This document shows, one piece after another, positions 19,254 to 27,879 of a stretch of 64,000 nucleotides of DNA (within the stretch, counting starts at the first letter, position 1; each line of letters opens with the position of its first letter). The stretch covers positions 558,001-622,000 of the forward strand of contig OZ241323.1 of the NCBI GenBank assembly GCA_965199685.1, in the 5' to 3' direction. The notes under the pieces are model-generated. The model searched no databases. It saw nothing but the letters and a program-made list of their open reading frames with translations, and had not been told where the DNA came from. This DNA is from SP5GCR1 sp965199685. GTDB taxonomy: Bacteria; Pseudomonadota; Gammaproteobacteria; Poriferisulfidales; Oxydemutatoraceae. A program made the translations under genes and the position numbers.

Positions 19254-20074
19254 AAAATAAAAAATTTATTGACAAAATAACTCTTGGAGACTCAATAGAG
19301 CTATTGAAAAAACTAGAAGCGAACTCTGTTGATTTAGTTATCACATCGCCGCCTTATTTTGGATGTCGACAATACGGCAACGAGACTATCGGCAGAGAGG
19401 ATAATCCTTTAACTTATGTAGATGCCTTCTTAAAATTTACTCCTTTGATAAAACAAGCATTATCTCCCAATGGTTCTTTTTACCTAAATATCGGCGACAT
19501 TTACTTTGGCACCAAAGGCTTTTCTAGGAATACAGGTAAGTATGCACGTTCTACCGATACCCACTATAAGGAACATAAAATTTGTAAGCAAGACGGCAAG
19601 GTTCTACAGTATAAACAGCTACTTATGCTCCCGTCTCGGGTGGCAATAGGGATGCAAGAACAGGGATGGTTACTTCGTAATGATATTATTTGGCACAAGC
19701 CCAACGCAATCCCTTCATTCTCAAAAGACAGACGATTACCTCGTTATGAGCATATTTTTCATTTTGTGAAAAGCCCAAAGTATTTTTTTGATTATGAAAG
19801 AGCAAAAGAAATGGACTTTCATCGTGACATTATTAATCAGAATGTCAAGCCATTCAAAGAACACCAAGCATCATTCCCTGTTGAAATGATTGAAAGGTTA
19901 ATACTCACAACTTCCCAAAGAGGAGATGTTGTATTAGATCCATTTATAGGAAGTGGTACTACAGCAATGGCAGCTGAGAAACATGATAGACGTTATATTG
20001 GGTTTGAAATCAATCCCGAATATGTTGCCATCTCGCGAAAAAGGATTAAGCAATGGGTTGGGCTGAAAATTTAA
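19250..20074 (+). CDS. Beta-class N4-cytosine/N6-adenine DNA methyltransferase
   Basis: 274 residues. Motif IV TSPPY lies at about 32-36 near the N-terminus, and the AdoMet-binding motif DPFIGSGTT lies at about 230-238 near the C-terminus, followed by RRYIGFEINPEYVAISRKRI. This catalytic-first order is that of beta-class amino methyltransferases. SPPY is compatible with either N4mC or N6mA. It would protect host DNA against the adjacent nuclease, whose start it overlaps by 22 bases, a normal restriction-modification arrangement. Its own start overlaps the transposase remnant by 4 bp. AT-rich codon use suggests transfer. The recognition sequence cannot be told from the protein. Confidence 0.88.
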   Translation: MKNKKFIDKITLGDSIELLKKLEANSVDLVITSPPYFGCRQYGNETIGREDNPLTYVDAFLKFTPLIKQALSPNGSFYLNIGDIYFGTKGFSRNTGKYARSTDTHYKEHKICKQDGKVLQYKQLLMLPSRVAIGMQEQGWLLRNDIIWHKPNAIPSFSKDRRLPRYEHIFHFVKSPKYFFDYERAKEMDFHRDIINQNVKPFKEHQASFPVEMIERLILTTSQRGDVVLDPFIGSGTTAMAAEKHDRRYIGFEINPEYVAISRKRIKQWVGLKI

Positions 20075-20511
20075 CTAATATTGAAGTTGGGATATTTAGA
20101 ACTATAAACGGCAATGCTAATGAGTTAATTGGCGTTGGGCGTATTATCAAGGCAGGTTTTTCTTGTTCAAGAGTGGATGTCACCAATGCTAAATATGATG
20201 CGGTGGTTGATTTAGGAGGCCAAAAAAAATTATTGCAGGTACAAATAAAAGGAATTCGCAAGGACGGTTCGTTCAGTTTTAAGGGAGGATTTCGAAGCGG
20301 CAAACAATTTGATAAAGACATGGAAAAAAGAGATTATAAGTACACCATTGATGATTGTGATATATTGGTTGGCGTAGACAGCGATAATGGTGATTGCTAT
20401 ATTATTCCCGTACACGATATATCTGATTGGGGTGAAACAAAATCAGTTAGCCTTCTTGAATCTTATAGAGAGAACTGGGGTATTTTTTTAGATATTGCAG
20501 AAGAAAAATAA
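20053..20511 (+). CDS. Small PD-(D/E)XK nuclease, probable restriction endonuclease partner
   Basis: 152 residues. The pattern is that of the PDDEXK_5 type (group I intron-associated / restriction-like nucleases): an N-terminal helix with E24 (NELIGVGRIIKAGF), then D49 (KYDAVVDL), then QVQIK at 62-66 giving the Q-x-K variant of the catalytic (D/E)-x-K. The rest continues as alternating strands (DDCDILVGVDSDNGDCYIIP). It is translationally overlapped with the methyltransferase, so I infer the two form a compact type II-like system. It could instead be a homing-type or Vsr-like repair nuclease. No DNA-recognition domain is obvious at this size. Confidence 0.65.
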   Translation: MGWAENLTNIEVGIFRTINGNANELIGVGRIIKAGFSCSRVDVTNAKYDAVVDLGGQKKLLQVQIKGIRKDGSFSFKGGFRSGKQFDKDMEKRDYKYTIDDCDILVGVDSDNGDCYIIPVHDISDWGETKSVSLLESYRENWGIFLDIAEEK

Positions 20512-20569
20512 GCCTCAAAATCCACAAAAACTAGTGATAAAAAATAAGAGTGAGCTTTTAGAAAACTAA

Positions 20570-20686
20570 CGGCAACCAAGCCACCCTCAAACAGAAAGGA
20601 ATGAAGTAAAAGAAAGCATGCGCAAGCAAATTGGTATGGCAGTTCCAAAAGTGATATTCATATGTAAGCTAAAGACACTCTATTAA
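20570..20686 (+). pseudogene. Remnant of a C5-cytosine DNA methyltransferase C-terminus
   Basis: An in-frame stretch of about 38 codons ends at TAA 20684-20686. It contains NEVKESMRKQIGMAVP, which resembles conserved motif X near the C-terminus of C5-cytosine methyltransferases (typically QIGNAVPP). Upstream is a stop and nothing else of that enzyme remains. It ends one base before the ATG of an NgoFVII-type endonuclease, an enzyme type that normally travels with a C5 methyltransferase. Context and motif agree, but the piece is short. Confidence 0.5.
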
Positions 20687-20687
20687 T

Positions 20688-21637
20688 ATGAAATTATTGA
20701 CAAATAAATTGTACGATTCTGTTTTGATGCAACCAGCATTACTAGGCGCAGATACCCTTAAGATAGTAAGCGGCTTCGCTTCTCCTACAATGGCATTAAG
20801 ACACCTGGAGGATCTAAAAAAAAGACAAATAAAGAGATAAACATTTATTTAATTTATGGGATGAGTAAGCATCATGGAATAGAAATTACGGCACACAAAG
20901 CATTTGTTGATATACAAGAAAACCAATTTACTAACTTTAAATGTTACTATTCATATAAACCTATACCACTGCATGCAAAAATTTATACTTGGATGACAAA
21001 AGACAAAGCAACGACATGCTATGCAGGAAGCGCGAACTATACGCAAAACGGTTTTTCGCCTCATCTGCAACAAGAGGCAATGACCAAAACCAATGCGAAT
21101 GACGGATTGAGGTTTTACAATACAGTTTTTAGGAACTGCATAATTTGTAACGACAGCTTATTGGAAAATCATATTAGTCTTTATCGGAGCAACAAAAAAC
21201 AAGAAAAGTCTGGGCTTCCAGAAGTTGAGTTGTCGCTACTTGATACTAGAACAGGTGAAACTCATAAGAAAGCGGGATTAAACTGGGGAAAACGACAAGG
21301 CAGGGATCAAAACCAAGCATATATACCAATACCGGGAGAAATTGCAAAAAGTGATTATTTCCCCAGGGAAAACTACTTTACTATAATGACGGATGACGAT
21401 TTTAGTTTTATAGCCAAGCGAGCGCAAAAAAATGGAAAGGCGATACACAGCACAGAAAACAATGCAATAATGGGAAAATATTTTAGGAATAGATTAGGTC
21501 TGGAAGACGGGGCATTTGTCACTCGCAAACATTTAGAGGACTATGGTCGCACATCAGTTAAATTTATGAAAATTGATGATGAAACATATATGATGGATTT
21601 TTCCCCTAAAAAAGATACTACAGAGGATGGTGAATAA
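20688..21637 (+). pseudogene. NgoFVII-type (PLD-fold) restriction endonuclease, frameshifted in an A8 tract
   Basis: ATG 20688 opens a frame starting MKLLTNKLYDSVLM that stops at 20838-20840. The protein clearly continues in another frame (KEINIYLIYGMSKHHGIEI) to 21637. The switch lies at a run of eight A (20816-20823); nine A would restore one open frame of about 316 codons. The downstream part carries HAKIYTW...YAGSANYTQNGF, the H-x-K...S/G-x-N signature of phospholipase-D-fold nucleases such as NgoFVII and BfiI relatives. The first part has the ivSGFASP strand of that family. It may be phase-variable, a real null mutation or a base-calling error in a homopolymer. The partner methyltransferase upstream survives only as a fragment, so the system is probably decayed. 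Confidence 0.7.
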
Positions 21638-21821
21638 CCTGAAGGCTCCAGAGGAATAATACTAGAGGAGTTCACAGAGCCGGTTAAAGAAGTCTGAGTT
21701 AAAGTCTCTTTCTACTTATGCAAAGTATCAAAGCAAGAGATTTACGCAGACAAAACTAATTATCAAGAGGGGTAGATAAGATTAGGAAAGGACTGGTGTA
21801 TATAATACCCATCAAATTTGA
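21638..21821. other. AT-rich gap with nothing recognised
   Basis: 184 bases between the endonuclease remnant and the convergent binding-protein gene. I see no reading frame of interest, no MITE ends and no convincing terminator. Confidence 0.5.
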
Positions 21822-22658
21822 TTACGGGTTGTAGATACGGCAAATCTTTTCAACACCTTCAATGATGCGTAGTGAGGGTCGTTGTATTAAATCCGATTCT
21901 ATATAGTGAGTTGGTATTTCGTCTCCAAATAGGTCGGCAATCGTTCCTTCATCTATGCCTGATTCAAAACTATGGAATATGTAATCAGGTTTTGACAGCA
22001 GCAGTGCTTCTCTGCCGAGCCGCACGACTTGCGGTTCCAAATCTGCATAGATATTGATGCCGCCGCAAAGGTTAATCGCTTTTGATATCCAGCTTGTGTG
22101 GTTGACGCTAAGCGTAGGTTTGAGCCATAACAAATAGGCGGTTTTGCGATTTGTTTGGACAGCACTGCGCAGCGATGTCAAAGTTTGCTTGAACCTATCG
22201 GCTAGCGCGGATGATTTTTCGGGTTGTCCTATCAATACGCCTACATCTTTTAGTGTGTTTGCAATGTTTTCAAAGTTACGCGGCTCAGAGACATAAAAAT
22301 TGTAGCCGGTGTCATTCAATCTCCGAAACACGGGTTGTTTTAGCATCACACCCCAAACGAGGATTAAATCGGGGGCGAGCTTAAGCAATAATTCACGGTT
22401 AAAAGTACGGTAATCGGCAACGATGGGCAGTTCAAGTGCTTGCGATGGATAATCGGAATGTTCGGACACGCCAACCAAATACTCGTCACCACCTGCCGAG
22501 TAGACCAACTCCGTCAAATGGGGTGCCAGTGTGATAATACGCCGCGCCGGGTTTTCCAACGAGATCGTTCTTTGCCAATCGTCAACGACGACGATTTTTT
22601 CTGCATCAACCGTCGTGCATAAACCGAGTAGTATGAAAATTATTATTTTGTATTTCAC
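21822..22658 (-). CDS. Periplasmic BtuF-like (cobalamin/Fe-chelate) ABC transporter substrate-binding protein
   Basis: About 278 residues from a GTG at 22658, chosen because it gives a clean signal peptide (KYKIIIFILLGLCTTVDA). The upstream ATG at 22748 would add 30 unlikely residues. The mature protein has the helical-backbone metal receptor pattern: RIITLAPHLTELVYSAGG, VVG-type VSEHSDYP, a LLLKLAPDLILVWG motif and a C-terminal SKPDYIFHSFE. BtuF and related vitamin B12 or haem binders share these. It would deliver ligand to an inner-membrane ABC permease, but no permease or ATPase gene lies nearby. The ligand is uncertain. No strong ribosome binding site is visible at either start. Confidence 0.82.
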   Translation of the reverse strand: MKYKIIIFILLGLCTTVDAEKIVVVDDWQRTISLENPARRIITLAPHLTELVYSAGGDEYLVGVSEHSDYPSQALELPIVADYRTFNRELLLKLAPDLILVWGVMLKQPVFRRLNDTGYNFYVSEPRNFENIANTLKDVGVLIGQPEKSSALADRFKQTLTSLRSAVQTNRKTAYLLWLKPTLSVNHTSWISKAINLCGGINIYADLEPQVVRLGREALLLSKPDYIFHSFESGIDEGTIADLFGDEIPTHYIESDLIQRPSLRIIEGVEKICRIYNP

Positions 22659-22774
22659 GGTTGTTATTGTATTAGTCTGTCTATATGGGTGCAAATATCT
22701 GTGAACCACCCTATGAAAATGTTTGACATTTGCACTCAGGGTTAGCAATTTATTGATTTAAGAGAATCCCAATT

Positions 22775-23158
22775 ATGGTTTCTATGTATAATAAGCATCT
22801 GGCGGGAAAAGCAACAATTTATATTTCAATGACAGGTTTCATAAACAACGTATACGCTCAAGATGCGGGTGCGGCAGCACCTTCAGCAGGTTATGAATTG
22901 CTGTTCATGGTTGTGATATTTTTCTTGATTATGTACTTCTTGGTGATACGTCCTCAGAACAAACGCAATAAGGAACACAAGGCATTATTGAGTTCTCTAT
23001 CCAAAGGTGACGAGATTTCTACTTCGGGAGGCATTTTAGGCAAGGTCACCGAAGTGGAAGACAGCTTTGTGCATATAGAAGTGCAGAAGGGCGTGGAGTT
23101 GAAAATACAAAAGCACTCGGTTTCGTCGGTATTGCCCAAAGGCACATTGAGTAGCTAG
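22775..23158 (+). CDS. yajC: YajC, Sec translocon accessory membrane protein
   Basis: 127 residues from ATG 22775, where AAGAGAA sits about nine bases upstream. An internal ATG at 22829 would give 109 residues, nearer the usual length, and starts MTGFINNVYAQ like other family members. One membrane segment (LLFMVVIFFLIMYFLVI) is followed by the hallmark RPQNKRNKEHKALLSSL and the small soluble domain (KGDEISTSGGILGKV). It works with SecD and SecF, which follow immediately (13 bp to secD), to support protein export. Its usual upstream partners queA/tgt are not here. Confidence 0.95.
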   Translation: MVSMYNKHLAGKATIYISMTGFINNVYAQDAGAAAPSAGYELLFMVVIFFLIMYFLVIRPQNKRNKEHKALLSSLSKGDEISTSGGILGKVTEVEDSFVHIEVQKGVELKIQKHSVSSVLPKGTLSS

Positions 23159-23171
23159 CAATAGTTTTATA

Positions 23172-25040
23172 ATGCCCAATCGTTATCCCTTGTGGAAGTA
23201 CATACTGCTGATTGCAGTGGTCTCGCTTGCAATCGTTTACGCTTTGCCTAATGCGTATCCAGAGGATCCGACCATAGAAATCTCTGGCGACGATGATGTC
23301 AAGGTTACCGAAAACACGCAAAAGCGGGTTGAAGCATTTTTGGCTAAGCAGAATGTCGCCTACAAAGAGATGGAAATCACCGAAAACGGCAAATTGTTGA
23401 TTCGCTTTGCCGACACCACAAGCCAACTGTCGGTTGCCGAAAGTCTGCGTGAGCTAATGGGCACCAGTTATATCACTGCATTGAATTTAGCGGCTGCAAC
23501 ACCACAGTGGCTACGGGATTTTGATGCGACCCCTATGAATCTGGGCTTGGACTTGCGCGGCGGTGTTTATTTTCTGCTACAGGTTGACGTAAAGGCGGCA
23601 CTTGATAAGGCGATGATCAGTTATAGAGATGCAATTCGTGGCATGCTCCGAGAAGAACGATTGCGCTATACCGAGTTTGATGTAGACGACCGAACTTTGA
23701 AAATACAATTCTCAGATGAGGCGACCCGCGATGCAGCTTGGGAGCAGGTGCGCTCAGAGATGCCGCTGGTCTTTTCGAACGAAAGTTACGAGCAAGACGG
23801 TAGGGCAATGCTTGACCTCACGATTAGTCGAGACGAGATTAGATCGATACAAGATTTTGCGGTGCAACAAAATGTCTTAACGCTCAGAAAGAGAGTCAAC
23901 GAACTGGGTGTTGCCGAACCGAGCATCGCACGGCAAGGTGTAGACCGCATCGCCGTCCAGCTGCCTGGCGTGCAAGATCCGACTCAAGCCAAAGAGATTT
24001 TGGGTGCCACTGCCACTCTGGAATTTCGTATGGTTGCAGAACAATACGATGCAGCACGCGTCGCACAGAACCGGCGTATTCCGGCGGGCACTGAGCTACT
24101 ATACGAAGGCACCGAACCCGTATTACTCAAACGAGAGGTGATACTGAGCGGTGAACATATTGTTGATGCGTCTTCTGGTTTGGATCCTGAGACCGGGCAA
24201 CCGGATGTCAATATCACGCTGGACGGGCAAGGGTCGCGTATCTTTAGTCGTGTTACCGGACAGAATATCAAACGTCTGATGGCGGTTGTCTTTATAGAAA
24301 ACAAAAGCTTCACCTTTCGCGACGACAATGGCGAACTCAAGCGCAGAACCAAGACAACTGAGGAGGTCATTAGTGTGGCGCGCATCCAAGCCCAACTCGG
24401 CAAACGATTTCACATCACTGGATTGGATTCGCCTCAAGCAGCGCGCAAGCTGGCGTTATTGTTGCGTGCCGGTGCGTTGGCAGCACCGATAGAGATTATA
24501 GAGGAACGTACCGTAGGACCTAGCTTAGGGCAACAAAACATAGATCAGGGAATGAATGCGATAGTCCTGGGTTTTATACTGGTTATTTTGTTTATGATAG
24601 TTTATTACCGTGTTTTCGGAGTGTTTGCGAACATGGCTTTGGTGCTTAATCTGCTACTCATTACCGCAATTATGTCCTTGATACCTGGTGCGACATTGAC
24701 GTTACCGGGCATCGTCGGCATTGTATTGACCGTCGGTATGGCGGTGGATGCAAATGTACTGATTTTTGAACGCATACGCCAAGAGCTACACGCTGGCAGT
24801 AGCATACAGGCGAGTATAGACAACGGCTATAGACAAGCACTATCGACGATTGCCGATGCCAATATCACAACTTTGATTGCTGCAATAGTGTTGTTTGTTT
24901 TCGGTAGCGGTCCTATCAAGGGCTTTTCGGTGACCTTATCCATTGGCATCATGTGTTCTATGTTCACTGCCATTTTCGGCACTCGCGCCCTGGTCAATCT
25001 GATGTACGGCAATCGCAGACTTAAGGAAATCGCAATTTAA
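23172..25040 (+). CDS. secD: Protein translocase subunit SecD
   Basis: 622 residues, a typical proteobacterial length. One N-terminal membrane helix (WKYILLIAVVSLAIVYALPN) leads into a large periplasmic P1 domain with the conserved DLRGGVYFLL motif near residue 127. Five C-terminal helices of the RND fold follow (IVLGFILVILFMIVYYRVFG, GIVLTVGMAVDANVLIFERIR). The conserved D in VGMAVDANV is the proton-relay region. SecD with SecF uses the proton gradient to pull substrates out of SecYEG. It lies between yajC and secF with short gaps, a conserved operon. Confidence 0.97.
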   Translation: MPNRYPLWKYILLIAVVSLAIVYALPNAYPEDPTIEISGDDDVKVTENTQKRVEAFLAKQNVAYKEMEITENGKLLIRFADTTSQLSVAESLRELMGTSYITALNLAAATPQWLRDFDATPMNLGLDLRGGVYFLLQVDVKAALDKAMISYRDAIRGMLREERLRYTEFDVDDRTLKIQFSDEATRDAAWEQVRSEMPLVFSNESYEQDGRAMLDLTISRDEIRSIQDFAVQQNVLTLRKRVNELGVAEPSIARQGVDRIAVQLPGVQDPTQAKEILGATATLEFRMVAEQYDAARVAQNRRIPAGTELLYEGTEPVLLKREVILSGEHIVDASSGLDPETGQPDVNITLDGQGSRIFSRVTGQNIKRLMAVVFIENKSFTFRDDNGELKRRTKTTEEVISVARIQAQLGKRFHITGLDSPQAARKLALLLRAGALAAPIEIIEERTVGPSLGQQNIDQGMNAIVLGFILVILFMIVYYRVFGVFANMALVLNLLLITAIMSLIPGATLTLPGIVGIVLTVGMAVDANVLIFERIRQELHAGSSIQASIDNGYRQALSTIADANITTLIAAIVLFVFGSGPIKGFSVTLSIGIMCSMFTAIFGTRALVNLMYGNRRLKEIAI

Positions 25041-25047
25041 TCAAGCC

Positions 25048-25956
25048 ATGCAGATTATCAAACAAAGCAACCTAGAGTTTATGAAGTATCGCAATGCGGC
25101 AGTGATCGTCTCGGCAGTACTGATAGTCCTGAGCATAGCCTCCTTGGCCTTTCGAGGATTAAACTTCGGCATAGATTTCACTGGTGGCACTTTGGTAGAA
25201 GTAGGCTATCAGCAAGTTGCCGACTTGACGAGCATTCGCAAGCAGCTTGACGATGCCGGCTTTGAAGACGCACAGCTACAGCATTTCGGCACCACAAAAG
25301 ATGTGTTGATACGATTGGCTCCGCGCACTGATGTCTCGCAGAGCGAACTGAGCACACAGATTCTGGAAGCACTATCGCAGCAACAACAAGCCGAAGTACG
25401 ACGGGTTGAGTTTGTGGGACCGCAGATAGGCGAGGAGCTTCGCGAGGACGGTGGTTTTGCCGTTCTCTATGCTTTGCTGGGCATATTAATCTATGTTGCT
25501 TTCCGCTTTGAATATCGCTTTGCCATCGGCGCAATTATTGCGTTAGTCCACGATGTATTGATTACGCTGGGTTTCTTTTCTTTGTCGGGCATAGAATTTA
25601 ATTTGCCAGTGCTTGCTGCGATACTCGCGGTAATAGGTTATTCATTGAACGATACGATCGTCATCTATGATAGAGTTCGCGAGAGTTTCATCAAATTCAA
25701 AGATGCTGCTGAGAAAGTCATCAACAAGTCCATCAATCTGACACTGGCTCGCACCTTGATTACTTCGTTGACTACGCTTTTGGTGCTTATCGCTTTGTTT
25801 ATATTCGGCGGCGAGATTTTAACTGGCTTTACCGTCGCTTTGATAGTCGGAGTTATCATCGGCACCTATTCGTCTATCTATGTTGCAAGCCTGTCTATAT
25901 TAATGATGGGGATTAACTATAAGCACGTCATCCCGGCGAAGAAAGAAGGTGTTTGA
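25048..25956 (+). CDS. secF: Protein translocase subunit SecF
   Basis: 302 residues. Six membrane helices; the conserved FGIDFTGGTLVEV follows the first helix, and the second half carries AVIGYSLNDTIVIYDRVRE and SLTTLLVLIALFIFGG, diagnostic of SecF. The ATG is 8 bp after the secD stop. It forms the SecDF complex with the gene before it. The product ends KHVIPAKKEGV with no extension. Confidence 0.97.
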   Translation: MQIIKQSNLEFMKYRNAAVIVSAVLIVLSIASLAFRGLNFGIDFTGGTLVEVGYQQVADLTSIRKQLDDAGFEDAQLQHFGTTKDVLIRLAPRTDVSQSELSTQILEALSQQQQAEVRRVEFVGPQIGEELREDGGFAVLYALLGILIYVAFRFEYRFAIGAIIALVHDVLITLGFFSLSGIEFNLPVLAAILAVIGYSLNDTIVIYDRVRESFIKFKDAAEKVINKSINLTLARTLITSLTTLLVLIALFIFGGEILTGFTVALIVGVIIGTYSSIYVASLSILMMGINYKHVIPAKKEGV

Positions 25957-26003
25957 CCGATACGCAGATATTCAATGAAACTCGTGCCTACTGAGTTAAC
26001 ACG

Positions 26004-26441
26004 ATGAGCGATAACGATTTTAGCGACGACGATATTACGCTGGCGAGTGGACTGGCTGCCTTTGAAGCTAAGCACTTTGCCAGAGCGATCAAAATACTCA
26101 GTCCGTTGACCGACAAAGGTAACGCCGAGGCGATGTATCGCTGTGCGATTATTTATCAAAACGGTCTCGGCGTACATGCAAACGAGAATGAAGCATTGCG
26201 TATGATGTCTGCAGCGGCGGAGCAGGGACATGCCTTGGCGCAACATGGTCTAGGTTTTATGTATATGCAGGGCGAATGTGTAGCACGCAATGGTGAGAAA
26301 GCGGTTGAATGGTTTAGCAAAGCGGCGGAGCAAGGTTTAGCGGGATCTCAAACGACGCTGGCGATGATCTACGAGGAGGGCACTTTGGTGCCTAGAAATA
26401 GCGAACTGGCAAGCCACTGGTACAAGAAAGCCGGTTTTTAG
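26004..26441 (+). CDS. Sel1-like repeat protein
   Basis: 145 residues without a signal peptide. Three Sel1-type 36-residue repeats are clear (AEAMYRCAIIYQNGLGV, ALAQHGLGFMYMQGECVARN, AGSQTTLAMIYEEGTLVPRN), each a helix-turn-helix. An acidic N-terminal leader (MSDNDFSDDDI) precedes them. Such proteins scaffold protein-protein interactions; no partner is indicated. It sits 47 bp after secF and could be co-transcribed. Confidence 0.85.
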   Translation: MSDNDFSDDDITLASGLAAFEAKHFARAIKILSPLTDKGNAEAMYRCAIIYQNGLGVHANENEALRMMSAAAEQGHALAQHGLGFMYMQGECVARNGEKAVEWFSKAAEQGLAGSQTTLAMIYEEGTLVPRNSELASHWYKKAGF

Positions 26442-26939
26442 ACCACACACAGTTTGAGACTAAAAAAGTATTTCATGCACCGTAGGGGAGGGCTAACATG
26501 GGGCTGTTGAAAAAGTGTCTGCATTAGTACATTCCCCTCCTTTGGAGGGGTGGCAGGCGAAGCCTGACGGGGTGGTTGCAAAGGTTCTGCACAAAGTCAC
26601 GCCGTTTGTGCTACTGCAACAAACGGCGGTTCTATTTTTCAACAGTCCCACATGCCCTCCCTAACGCGTTGCGTTTGCACAATCAATCCATTCATCCATC
26701 TCGTTTACGGGTAACCATACAGATGGCGCGGGTGGTTGGAATCGTGCAGATACGACACGCTCGGATGGTTTGCATGATTATGTAGCGCAAAGCGGTTGAG
26801 ACGGTGCAAGTACAATACTTTAGGGAGGGCATGTTAGCCCTCCCCTACAATTGGTTAACATAAATTCAATGGCGCAAGCGGTTACGTTTGGACAATGACG
26901 ATACTTTTTCAACAGCCCCAGATTTATGCAAGTACTCAG
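26442..26939. repeat. Nested dispersed-repeat locus
   Basis: This 498-bp gap is almost entirely repeat. It starts with a cap module (CATGCACCGTAGGGGAGGG). An inserted MITE (26500-26649) interrupts the palindrome GGGAGGGC-6-GCCCTCCC. A second, intact copy of the palindrome lies at 26823-26844. The right end ACTTTTTCAACAGCCCCA is at 26903-26920. A diverged central part carries GCGCAAGCGGTTACG modules. No gene is supported. Confidence 0.85.
26500..26649. mobile_element. MITE-like element, 150 bp, inserted in the palindromic repeat
   Basis: Left end GGGGCTGTTGAAAAAGT; right end is the inverted ATTTTTCAACAGTCCC. Flanked by ACAT on both sides (26496-26499 and 26650-26653), the central bases of the target palindrome. 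Inside are the CCCCTCCTTTGGAGGGG hairpin module and the CGCCGTTTG/CAAACGGCG hairpin. No coding capacity. Confidence 0.8.
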
Positions 26940-27449
26940 CTATAACTTTCTAGAATCGTAAGCCCAATGCAACAATGCCTGTCGTTGTCGAGGGCGACAA
27001 TTTATATCGCCGCGTCTACAATATTTTTTGATAGCACCCACATGCCGTTTGATTGCACGCCACCGTTTAATCTGTCTAGTATCTTCTGAAGGAATACGCC
27101 GCCCCATATAATAACGGCAATACCATTGAAACCAACCGCGCGGGTCATAAGGATAAATCCAACCTTTCCTTTGCCATTCTCGCAACGGCAACGAAGCATC
27201 CACTTTGAAATAATTTAATGCAGGGTCTCTATGTAATAATGCGAGTTTGGCATCCTTGAACCAAGTATGCGGAAATTCGTCTTGGCAATCACACATATAC
27301 TTGCCACCGAAAATCCCCAATTTAAGCAATTCTTTTGGGCTGAGTTGTGGCTTGAAATCCTCCTCAAAATTACGACCTATGGGTTCTACCAAGTAATAGG
27401 TGTAATTTCTCTGCATCTTGTCGTTGACCACGACTTTTTTCTGTGCCAT
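26940..27449 (-). CDS. Conserved-looking protein of unknown function
   Basis: 169 residues, rich in Tyr, Trp, Arg and Cys. It has no signal peptide or membrane helix. The sequence reads as one compact domain: an N-terminal NYTYYLVEPIG segment, PKELLKLGIFGGKYMCDCQDEFP, then a very aromatic and basic section (GWIYPYDPRGWFQWYCRYYMGRR, QIKRWRAIKRHVGAIKKY) and a C-terminal CRPRQRQALLHW. That aromatic-basic centre suggests nucleic acid or ligand binding, but I do not recognise the family. It is isolated between two repeat loci, with no clear Shine-Dalgarno. Confidence 0.65.
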   Translation of the reverse strand: MAQKKVVVNDKMQRNYTYYLVEPIGRNFEEDFKPQLSPKELLKLGIFGGKYMCDCQDEFPHTWFKDAKLALLHRDPALNYFKVDASLPLREWQRKGWIYPYDPRGWFQWYCRYYMGRRIPSEDTRQIKRWRAIKRHVGAIKKYCRRGDINCRPRQRQALLHWAYDSRKL

Positions 27450-27879
27450 ATATCAACTCAACGCGTTATAGAGCTATTGAAAAAGTATCCTTGCACCGTA
27501 GGGGAGGGCTAACATGCCCTCCCGAAACACGTTGCGTCTGCACAGATAAAGTCGTACGCCATCCAATTTATGGAGACCAAAACCAAATGGCGCAAGCGGT
27601 TGCAGTAGTGCAGAACGGTACTTTAGGGAGGGCATATTGAATCGCCGATTGAACCAGTAGGTCAATCGGCGTGACTTTGTGCAGAACTCTAAGATGGTGG
27701 GCAGCGTATTCATTGCAACATGCAATACTCTCCCCTACAGGTGGTTGTCATAAAGTTGTACAGACACGCCACAACCACCCCGTCAGGCTTCGCCTGCCAC
27801 CCCTCCAAAGGAGGGGAATGGCTTTCCCCTACGGTGCATGAAATACTTTTTCAACAGTATCATTATATATACGCTTCAG
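27450..27879. repeat. Dispersed-repeat locus with an uninterrupted target palindrome
   Basis: 430 bp made of repeat modules. A degenerate left end CTATTGAAAAAGTATC lies at about 27474. An intact palindrome GGGAGGGC-TAACAT-GCCCTCCC lies at 27502-27523. A GCCGATTGA/TCAATCGGC hairpin spans 27644-27671, then the CACCCCGTCAGGC...GGAGGGG module, and ACTTTTTCAACAG near 27860. No gene supported. Confidence 0.85.

Noticed and set aside
26442..27879. Direct and inverted short repeats that could be mistaken for a CRISPR array
   Set aside because: Repeats are palindromic modules in varied order without regular spacing or unique spacers, and no cas genes are present.
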